A stretch of 8,366 nucleotides of DNA, taken from positions 1-8,366 of the forward strand of contig JAFOXT010000366.1 of the NCBI GenBank assembly GCA_017425745.1, written 5' to 3'. The DNA comes from Clostridia bacterium (GTDB lineage: Bacteria > Bacillota > Clostridia > Oscillospirales > Acutalibacteraceae). This document shows, piece by piece, positions 1-5,081 of the stretch (position 1 is the first letter of the stretch; every line of letters begins with the position of its first letter). A program made the position numbers and the translations under genes. The notes beneath the pieces are model-generated. The model was not told the origin of the DNA and made no database searches. It saw only the letters and a program-made list of their open reading frames with translations.

Positions 1-1553
1 AATGTGCTAAGAAAACAGAGTTTGAAAGAACTCAGCTTGTTAAGGATAAGACCGGTGTTAAGCTCAGCGGCTTTACAGCAATCAATCCCGTTAACGGCAA
101 GGAAATTCCCATTTTCATTTCAGACTACGTAATGATGGGCTACGGTACCGGTGCAATTATGGCTGTGCCTGCACACGACCAGAGAGACTACGACTTCGCT
201 AAGGAGTTCGGTATTGATATTATCGAAGTAATCAAGGGCGGCGACATTTCAGTTGAAGCTTACACAGGCGACGGTGAAATGGTTAACTCAGATTATCTCA
301 ACGGCTACACAGATAAAAAGTCATCAATCGCTCGTGTTCTTGAAGAACTCGAAAAGCAGGGTATTGGTGAAAAGGGTGTTCAGTATAAGATGAAGGACTG
401 GGCATTCAACCGTCAGCGTTACTGGGGCGAACCCATTCCCATTGTACACTGTCCCGAATGCGGCATTGTTCCCGTTCCCTACAGTGAGCTTCCTCTCAAG
501 CTTCCCAAGGTTGAAAACTTTGAACCCGGTCAGGACGGCGAAAGCCCTCTTGCTAAGATTGATTCATTCGTAAACTGCACTTGTCCCAAGTGTGGCGCTG
601 CAGCTAAGAGAGAAACAGACACAATGCCTCAGTGGGCAGGCTCTTCATGGTACTTCCTTCGTTATATCGACCCGAAGAACGAAGAAGCCTTTGCCGATAT
701 GGAAAAGCTTAAGTACTGGGGTCAGGTTGACTGGTACAACGGCGGTATGGAGCACGTAACACGTCACCTTATCTACTCACGTTTCTGGCACAAGTTCCTT
801 TATGATATCGGTGCAGTACCCACTGCAGAGCCCTATGCAAAGAGAACAGCTCAGGGTCTTATTCTCGGACCCGACGGCGTAAAGATGTCAAAGTCAAGAG
901 GCAACGTAATTGACCCCAACGATGTTGTTGATTCATTCGGTGCAGACGTTCTTCGTACATACGTACTCTTTATGGGTGACTACGAAAAGGCTGCTCCCTG
1001 GTCAGAAGACAGCGTTAAGGGCTGTAAGAGATTCATTGACAGAGTATGGAATCTTCAGACAATTCTTAACGACAGTGAAGAATATTCAAAGAAGCTTGAA
1101 GCTCCCTTCAACAGAACAATCAAGAAGGTTTCATCTGATATTGAAACACTTAAGTACAACACAGCAATTGCTGCACTTATGACACTTCTTAACGAAATCT
1201 ATGAAGCAGGCTCAATTACAAGAAAAGAGCTTAAGGTATTCATTTCACTTCTCAATCCCTTTGCTCCTCATATTACAGAGGAAATCAACGAAAAAATGGG
1301 CTTTGATACACTTCTTGCAGTTACAGAATGGCCCACATTTGATGAAGCAAAGTGTGTTGAATCAGAAATTGAAATTGCTGTTCAGGTTAACGGCAAGGTA
1401 AGAGCTAAGCTCATGATTCCTGCTGACTGCACTCAGGAAGAAGCAATTGCCAAGGCTAAGGCTGACGAAAAAATTGCTGCTGAAATGGCAGGCAAAACAG
1501 TAATCAAGGAGCTTTATGTAAAGGGCAGACTTGTAAATATTGTTGTAAAATAA
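1..1553 (+). CDS. leuS: Leucyl-tRNA synthetase, C-terminal part (5' end outside window)
   Basis: Class I aminoacyl-tRNA synthetase that charges tRNA-Leu with leucine in the cytoplasm. The frame is open from the left edge (first whole codon at 3) to TAA at 1551-1553, giving 516 visible residues; bacterial LeuRS is usually 800-860 residues, so roughly the first third, including the HIGH motif, is missing. Visible in order: the end of the CP1 editing domain with GYGTGAIMAVPAHDQRD (visible residues 46-62), whose Asp belongs to the editing pocket in the family; a CPEC/CPKC cysteine tetrad (150-153 and 194-197) typical of a zinc-knuckle insertion; ETDTMPQWAGSSWYFLRY, a LeuRS signature; the catalytic loop KMSKS (294-298); the helical anticodon-binding domain; and the small C-terminal domain with VQVNGKVRAK (from 460). 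No clear terminator follows; the rpsU promoter begins about 50 bases after the stop. Identification is very secure. Confidence 0.97.
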   Translation, partial: CAKKTEFERTQLVKDKTGVKLSGFTAINPVNGKEIPIFISDYVMMGYGTGAIMAVPAHDQRDYDFAKEFGIDIIEVIKGGDISVEAYTGDGEMVNSDYLNGYTDKKSSIARVLEELEKQGIGEKGVQYKMKDWAFNRQRYWGEPIPIVHCPECGIVPVPYSELPLKLPKVENFEPGQDGESPLAKIDSFVNCTCPKCGAAAKRETDTMPQWAGSSWYFLRYIDPKNEEAFADMEKLKYWGQVDWYNGGMEHVTRHLIYSRFWHKFLYDIGAVPTAEPYAKRTAQGLILGPDGVKMSKSRGNVIDPNDVVDSFGADVLRTYVLFMGDYEKAAPWSEDSVKGCKRFIDRVWNLQTILNDSEEYSKKLEAPFNRTIKKVSSDIETLKYNTAIAALMTLLNEIYEAGSITRKELKVFISLLNPFAPHITEEINEKMGFDTLLAVTEWPTFDEAKCVESEIEIAVQVNGKVRAKLMIPADCTQEEAIAKAKADEKIAAEMAGKTVIKELYVKGRLVNIVVK

Positions 1554-1604
1554 GAAAAAATGCAAAAATTGCGTCAAAAGTGAATTATTGTTTGTTGTTT
1601 TCTC

Positions 1605-1633
1605 TTGACAAGCAGTAAACTATGATGTATAAT
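1605..1633 (+). promoter_or_regulatory. Consensus SigA/sigma-70 promoter for rpsU
   Basis: A perfect -35 box TTGACA (1605-1610) and a perfect -10 box TATAAT (1628-1633) are separated by exactly 17 bases. Transcription should start near 1640, giving a leader of about 53 bases before the rpsU start codon. Such an exact match suggests strong, largely constitutive transcription, as expected for a ribosomal protein gene. It lies between the leuS stop and rpsU, so rpsU does not depend on leuS transcription. Confidence 0.9.
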
Positions 1634-1676
1634 ATTTTGCGTATCCTTAGATGGAAATATACCCCTGCTAACAGGT

Positions 1677-1685
1677 AAGGGAGGG
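1677..1685 (+). promoter_or_regulatory. Ribosome binding site of rpsU
   Basis: AAGGGAGGG lies eight bases before the ATG at 1694 and is a strong purine-rich Shine-Dalgarno sequence that fixes the start of this short gene. It lies next to a small hairpin (CCTG 1664-1667 with CAGG 1672-1675). Confidence 0.8.
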
Positions 1686-1693
1686 AAATATAG

Positions 1694-1870
1694 ATGAGTC
1701 AGGTAAAAGTAAAAGAGAACGAGTCACTTGACAGCGCTCTCAGACGTTTTAAGAGACAGACTTCACGCGACGGTATCATCCAGGAAGTTCGTAAAAGAGA
1801 ACACTACGAAAAGCCTTCAGTTGCAAGAAAAAAGAAGTCTGAAGCTGCTCGTAAGCGTAAATTTAAGTAA
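1694..1870 (+). CDS. rpsU: Small ribosomal subunit protein bS21
   Basis: A 58-residue, strongly basic protein matching ribosomal protein S21 of the 30S subunit, which sits near the 3' end of 16S rRNA and helps initiation. Visible features: an N-terminal VKVKENESLDSALRRFKRQ segment (residues 4-22), the typical S21 start with the ESLDSALRRFKR core, then GIIQEVRKREHYEKPS (27-42) and a Lys/Arg-rich C-terminal tail ending RKRKFK. The length equals the usual 57-60 residues of Firmicutes S21. The ATG is set by the strong Shine-Dalgarno at 1677-1685. The gene has its own consensus promoter upstream and a terminator just after the stop, so it is probably expressed mainly as a monocistron. Identification is secure despite the small size. 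Confidence 0.96.
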   Translation: MSQVKVKENESLDSALRRFKRQTSRDGIIQEVRKREHYEKPSVARKKKSEAARKRKFK

Positions 1871-1876
1871 TTAACG

Positions 1877-1914
1877 AAAATCACCCGAGGGCTTTCTTTG
1901 GGTGATTTTTTCTT
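1877..1914 (+). terminator. Rho-independent terminator after rpsU
   Basis: AAAATCACCC (1877-1886) pairs perfectly with GGGTGATTTT (1900-1909), a 10-bp stem with a 13-base loop, and the descending arm runs into six T (1906-1911) and further T-rich sequence. It begins six bases after the rpsU stop. It lies only about 35 bases ahead of the next gene, so partial read-through could feed the peptidase-hflX pair. Confidence 0.9.
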
Positions 1915-1933
1915 CAATTTCAGATTAATACCC

Positions 1934-1939
1934 GAAAGG
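1934..1939 (+). promoter_or_regulatory. Ribosome binding site that decides the peptidase start
   Basis: GAAAGG sits 10 bases before the ATG at 1950 but only one base before an in-frame TTG at 1941. The spacing excludes the TTG and favours the ATG as the real start. Confidence 0.65.
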
Positions 1940-1949
1940 TTTGATATAT

Positions 1950-3014
1950 ATGATTAATAAGCTCAAGGCTTATCTTAAAGAAAAAAATGCGGCAGCGCTC
2001 ATTATGAGTGAGGAGAATATCTGCTATTTTACATCCTTCCATTCAAGCAACGGCTACCTTATAGTAACAGGGGAGAAGGCTTACTTTTTTACCGATTCCC
2101 GTTATATCGAGGCTGCTCAGAATAAAATTACATCCTGCGACGAGGTGCTTCTTCTTAAAAGCATGAAGGAAGAGCTTGTGCCTTTTATCGCCTCACTTGG
2201 CAAAAATGAGCTTTTTGTTGAAGCAGAGAGAATCACCCTCAGCCGTTATACTGAGCTTAAAACTCTTTTTACAGGTGTAACTGTAAACGGAAACGGTGAG
2301 CTTGACAAAAAGATTTCAGAAATCCGTACTGTAAAAAACAGAGAGCAGGTTAATACTATTATAAAGGCTCAGCGAATAGCTGAAAAAGCTTTTGATTACA
2401 TCCTCACCTTTATTAAAGAGGGTGTTACAGAAAAGGAAGTTGCTCTCGCTCTTGAATACTTTATGCTTAAAAACGGTGCTGATGCACTTTCCTTTGACAC
2501 AATTGCAGTAAGCGGCAAAAACAGCTCAATGCCTCACGGTGTGCCTACCGACAAGAAAATTGAAAAAGGTGACTTCATCACAATGGACTACGGCGCTGTC
2601 TGCGATTTCTATCACTCCGATATGACACGTACAGTAGCAGTAGGTGAGGTTTCCTCCAAGCAGATTGAGGTTTACGAAACTGTTCTCAAGGCTCAGGAAG
2701 AGGCTTTCAGAGTGATGAAAGCAGGCATTCCCACAAAGGATGTTGACAAGGCCGCAAGAGATGTAATCAGAAATGCAGGCTACGGTGACTTCTTCGGTCA
2801 CGGACTCGGTCACGGTGTAGGTGTGGAAATTCACGAGCTTCCGTCACTCAACCCGTCAAGCACTGCAATTCTTGAAGCAGGCAACATTGTTACAAACGAG
2901 CCGGGTATTTATCTTCCCGGTGAGTTCGGTGTAAGAATTGAGGATATGGCTCTCATTACAGATGACGGCTATGAAAATCTTACCCTTTCAGAGAAAAAGC
3001 TTATTATTCTATAA
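1950..3014 (+). CDS. Aminopeptidase P / Xaa-Pro peptidase family (M24) metallopeptidase
   Basis: A 354-residue cytoplasmic metallopeptidase of the M24B group, expected to remove residues next to proline from peptides. It has a short N-terminal creatinase-type domain (about 1-125) and a C-terminal pita-bread catalytic domain (about 130-345). All five family metal ligands are visible: Asp213 in MDYGA, Asp224 in HSDMTRT, His288 in HGLGHGVG, Glu317 in NEPG and Glu331 in RIED; the substrate-contacting histidines His196 (MPHG), His284 and His295 (EIHELP) are also present. Its length fits the short Bacillus YqhT/PapA-like form rather than the longer E. coli PepP. There is no signal peptide. ATG 1950 is preferred over TTG 1941 because of Shine-Dalgarno spacing. 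hflX follows after 18 bases on the same strand, probably in one transcript. Whether it acts as an aminopeptidase P or a dipeptidase (PepQ-like) cannot be settled from motifs. Confidence 0.92.
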   Translation: MINKLKAYLKEKNAAALIMSEENICYFTSFHSSNGYLIVTGEKAYFFTDSRYIEAAQNKITSCDEVLLLKSMKEELVPFIASLGKNELFVEAERITLSRYTELKTLFTGVTVNGNGELDKKISEIRTVKNREQVNTIIKAQRIAEKAFDYILTFIKEGVTEKEVALALEYFMLKNGADALSFDTIAVSGKNSSMPHGVPTDKKIEKGDFITMDYGAVCDFYHSDMTRTVAVGEVSSKQIEVYETVLKAQEEAFRVMKAGIPTKDVDKAARDVIRNAGYGDFFGHGLGHGVGVEIHELPSLNPSSTAILEAGNIVTNEPGIYLPGEFGVRIEDMALITDDGYENLTLSEKKLIIL

Positions 3015-3021
3015 TAAATTT

Positions 3022-3027
3022 GAGGTG
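3022..3027 (+). promoter_or_regulatory. Ribosome binding site of hflX
   Basis: GAGGTG lies five bases before ATG 3033, within the 18-base gap after the peptidase stop. A second in-frame ATG at 3039 is also within reach, so the true start could be two codons later. Confidence 0.7.
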
Positions 3028-3032
3028 TACCA

Positions 3033-4280
3033 ATGCCGATGTATGAAAACGAAATCAGACCTGAAAGAGCACTTCTTGTCAGCGTTGATACAGGCGATTT
3101 TGACGCTCAGGTATCAATTGACGAGCTTGAGGAGCTTGCTTCCACTGCAGGCGCAGTAACAATAGGTCAGGTTATACAGAAAAAAGAAGCACCCGAAAAA
3201 GCAACCTTTGTTGGTGTGGGTAAGCTTGCAGAAATTATTGCCTTTTGTCAGAGTAATGAGGTTGACCTTCTTATTTTTGACTCAGAGCTTTCGCCCTCGC
3301 AGCAGAGAAACCTTGAAAAGCTGACGGGCGTAAGAGTAATTGACAGAACAACACTCATTCTTGATATCTTTGCTCAGAGAGCAAGAAGCAGTGAGGGTAA
3401 GCTTCAGGTTGAGCTTGCTCAGCTTCGCTATCAGCTTCCCCGTCTTGCAGGTCAGGGTACATCACTTTCCCGTCTCGGCGGTGGTATCGGTACAAGAGGT
3501 CCCGGTGAAACAAAGCTTGAAAGCGACAAGCGACACATCAGAAGACGTATCCAGAAGCTTGAGGAAGACCTTGAAGCAATGGAAAAAAGACGTCATCAGA
3601 TGAGAAAAAGAAGAGAAAAAGACAGTGTACAGACTGTTGCAATTGTAGGCTACACCAACGCAGGTAAGTCGACTCTTATGAATGCTCTTACCGATGCAGG
3701 TGTGCTTGCCGAAAATAAGCTTTTTGCAACTCTTGACCCAACCTCAAGAGCCCTTACTCTGCCCGACGGCAGACAGGTTATGCTTGTTGACACTGTTGGA
3801 TTTATAAGACGACTTCCCCATAAGCTTGTTGAAGCCTTTAAATCAACTCTTGAAGAGGCGGCTTCAGCAACACTTGTGCTCAACGTTTGCGATGCTTCAG
3901 ACGAGCACGCAGCAGAGCACCTTGAGGTTACTCAGAAGCTTCTCAGTGAGCTTGGCTATGAGGATAAGCCCATAATTTCCGTAATGAACAAGTGCGATAA
4001 GGTGGGCGATATTTATTCAATGCACACTTTCGGCAAAACTGTAATGATTTCTGCACTTCAGCAAAAGGGCTTTGACGAGCTTCTCACAGCAATTCTGAAG
4101 GAGCTTCCTCCCACAAGAAGAAAGGTTGAACTTATGCTGCCTTTCTCTCAGGGTGCAATTGCGGCAAGAATCCGTAACGAAGGTGCAGTTGAAGAAGAGG
4201 AATATAAGCCCGAAGGCCTTTATATGAGAGCAATTATTGACATCGCCCTGATTTCTCAGGTTGAAGAGTGGCTTATTTAA
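3033..4280 (+). CDS. hflX: GTPase HflX, ribosome-associated
   Basis: A 415-residue translation-factor-class GTPase. HflX binds the 50S subunit and in several bacteria splits stalled or stress-inactivated ribosomes. The N-terminal HflX domain (about 10-120) contains VGVGKLAEI, SPSQQRNLE and VIDRTTLILDIFAQRA; it is followed by the signature LRYQLPRL with the glycine-rich GGGIGTRGPGETKLE (149-163), a charged helical linker (about 164-197), and the G domain: G1 GYTNAGKST (206-214), switch region FATLDPTSR (231-239), G3 DTVGF (253-257), G4 NKCD (319-322) and G5 SAL (340-342). A short C-terminal domain (about 362-415) completes it. All nucleotide-binding motifs are intact. It follows the peptidase gene by 18 bases and is the last gene of that pair; a repeat-rich gap follows. 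The start could be ATG 3033 or 3039. Confidence 0.97.
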   Translation: MPMYENEIRPERALLVSVDTGDFDAQVSIDELEELASTAGAVTIGQVIQKKEAPEKATFVGVGKLAEIIAFCQSNEVDLLIFDSELSPSQQRNLEKLTGVRVIDRTTLILDIFAQRARSSEGKLQVELAQLRYQLPRLAGQGTSLSRLGGGIGTRGPGETKLESDKRHIRRRIQKLEEDLEAMEKRRHQMRKRREKDSVQTVAIVGYTNAGKSTLMNALTDAGVLAENKLFATLDPTSRALTLPDGRQVMLVDTVGFIRRLPHKLVEAFKSTLEEAASATLVLNVCDASDEHAAEHLEVTQKLLSELGYEDKPIISVMNKCDKVGDIYSMHTFGKTVMISALQQKGFDELLTAILKELPPTRRKVELMLPFSQGAIAARIRNEGAVEEEEYKPEGLYMRAIIDIALISQVEEWLI

Positions 4281-4315
4281 AGAGTTGAGAGTGAAGAGTG
4301 GAGTGTGGAGTTAAG
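4281..4315 (+). repeat. Purine-rich GAG/GTGGAG repeat tract
   Basis: Directly after the hflX stop there is a purine tract made of imperfect repeats of a GAGAGTG/GAGTGGAG unit. The ten bases TGAAGAGTGG at 4292-4301 also occur at 4262-4271, inside the last codons of hflX. From memory, similar tracts are frequent between genes in related Clostridia. No function is apparent. Confidence 0.55.
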
Positions 4316-4367
4316 AAACCCTTCCACCGCTAAAGCGGTCCCCCTTCCCTTTCAGGGACGGCAAGGT
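4316..4367 (+). repeat. Double-hairpin intergenic repeat, copy 1 (divergent)
   Basis: Two hairpins in a row: ACCGC (4326-4330) with GCGGT (4335-4339) around a TAAA loop, then CCCT (4347-4350) with AGGG (4354-4357) around a TTC loop. The second hairpin shares CCCTTTCAGGG with the repeat copies at 6957-7014 and, inverted, at 7094-7138, and the same order of modules is kept (C-rich lead, first hairpin, C-rich second hairpin). There is no T-run after the second stem, so it is not a classical terminator. Confidence 0.65.
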
Positions 4368-4371
4368 AAGG

Positions 4372-4422
4372 TTTGATGATTGTAACGCTTCGCTCCGATT
4401 ATATACTGACGAAAACATCAAA
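4372..4422 (+). repeat. Widely spaced inverted repeat TTTGATG/CATCAAA
   Basis: TTTGATG (4372-4378) and CATCAAA (4416-4422) form a perfect 7-bp inverted repeat separated by 37 bases that include CGCTTCGCTCCG. It is part of the hflX-downstream repeat mosaic. No gene or function is visible in it. Confidence 0.4.
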
Positions 4423-4429
4423 TGACAGC

Positions 4430-4465
4430 ACCGTAGGGACCGGCGTACTCGACGGTCCGTCTGAC
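4430..4465 (+). repeat. ACCGTAGGGAC hairpin repeat, copy 1
   Basis: The repeat starts with ACCGTAGGGAC (4430-4440). GGACCG (4437-4442) pairs with CGGTCC (4453-4458) around a 10-base loop. The tail CGACGGTCCGTCTGAC (4450-4465) recurs with one change at 7177-7192. A second copy of the head lies at 4493-4503. Confidence 0.7.
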
Positions 4466-4492
4466 AGCCATAGCAAAAACGGATAATGTATT

Positions 4493-4522
4493 ACCGTAGG
4501 GACACGGCTTGCAGTGTCCGCC
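4493..4522 (+). repeat. ACCGTAGGGAC hairpin repeat, copy 2
   Basis: Same 11-base head as the copy at 4430, followed by a hairpin of GGACAC (4500-4505) with GTGTCC (4514-4519) and an 8-base loop. The stem differs from copy 1 at paired positions (CCG/CGG against CAC/GTG), so base pairing is kept although sequence is not. It ends five bases beyond the stop of the minus-strand gene, placing it at the 3' end of that transcript. Confidence 0.7.
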
Positions 4523-4526
4523 AAAA

Positions 4527-5003
4527 TCAGAGTAATTTCTCCATAAACCCATTCAGCTCAATATTCGATATATCACAGGCGATTACCTCACCCTTATAGG
4601 TGAGAATATTACCGCGAATCTGACCGTTTGAATTTTCAAAGCCCGGGTAGTTGGTTATTTCATAGCTCCAGCTTTTTACCCGCAAGCCCTTATATTCCGT
4701 AAGGTCAAAGCCCTGAGCTTTTTGTAGCTCGTTATATTCGTTATATACTTTGTCAAACTCTTCGGGTATAATAATCTCTCTCACTTCAAGGGGCACAGGG
4801 TTCACCGTAAAGCCTGCACCGGCAAAAAAGCTCTGTCTTTCTTCTTCAGTTTCAGCTTTTAAAGAGTAAGAATTTACCTTTGAAACGGGCGTACTGCTGC
4901 TTTCGGAAACATAAACAACTCCACCGATTACAGTGAGAATAAAAGCAACAGCAATGGCAAAAATGCTTTTAAGGTGCTTTGATTTAACTGATATTACAAA
5001 CAT
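4527..5003 (-). CDS. Membrane-anchored protein of unknown function, DUF4830-like
   Basis: A 158-residue protein. A short positive N-terminus (Lys7, Lys9, Lys12) precedes one hydrophobic helix (about 12-32, rich in Ala, Ile, Val, Phe), so it is a signal anchor or uncleaved signal with the rest outside the membrane. Residues about 45-158 form a soluble domain with PEEFDKVYNEYNELQKAQG (80-98), GFDLTEYKGLRVKSWSYEITNYPG (98-121) and a final ACDISNIELNGFMEKLL. From memory this pattern matches the Firmicutes domain DUF4830, which has no known function; I could not confirm this by search. There are no catalytic-looking motifs and only one cysteine (Cys143). Translation starts at ATG 5003, preceded by a weak GGTGG four bases upstream. 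It is divergent from the GH13 gene; stop TGA is at 4527-4529. Confidence 0.75.
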   Translation of the reverse strand: MFVISVKSKHLKSIFAIAVAFILTVIGGVVYVSESSSTPVSKVNSYSLKAETEEERQSFFAGAGFTVNPVPLEVREIIIPEEFDKVYNEYNELQKAQGFDLTEYKGLRVKSWSYEITNYPGFENSNGQIRGNILTYKGEVIACDISNIELNGFMEKLL

Positions 5004-5041
5004 ATAACCACCGACTTTAAATTTACTTATTTATATATATG

Positions 5042-5055
5042 TGCCGTTTTCGGCA
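5042..5055. promoter_or_regulatory. Perfect palindrome between divergent genes, possible operator
   Basis: TGCCG (5042-5046) and CGGCA (5051-5055) form a perfect inverted repeat around TTTT in the 78-base gap between the DUF4830-like gene and the GH13 gene. The flank 5013-5040 is very A/T-rich with several TATA-like stretches on both strands, but no confident -35/-10 pair can be chosen. The position suits a repressor site or a small leader hairpin; which is unknown. Confidence 0.35.
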
Positions 5056-5071
5056 ATAATGCAAAAATCGT

Positions 5072-5075
5072 GAGG
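5072..5075 (+). promoter_or_regulatory. Ribosome binding site that decides the GH13 start
   Basis: GAGG lies six bases before ATG 5082. It overlaps the in-frame GTG at 5070, so that GTG cannot be the start; the protein begins MDYIPYN. Confidence 0.75.
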
Positions 5076-5081
5076 TATAAA

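Noticed and set aside
1562..1572. GCAA/TTGC hairpin after leuS as a terminator
   Set aside because: Only four base pairs with a following T-rich but interrupted stretch; not stable enough to call.
1941..1949. TTG at 1941 as start of the peptidase
   Set aside because: The Shine-Dalgarno GAAAGG ends only one base before it; ATG 1950 has proper spacing and begins a natural MINKLKAYLKEKN N-terminus.
2526..2834. Minus-strand 102-residue frame inside the peptidase gene
   Set aside because: It lies wholly within a gene with all catalytic motifs intact and has no ribosome binding site; a shadow frame.
4281..4526. CRISPR array or transposon remnant in the gap after hflX
   Set aside because: Repeats are few, unequal and palindromic with no regular spacers, and there is no transposase fragment or target-site duplication that I can see.
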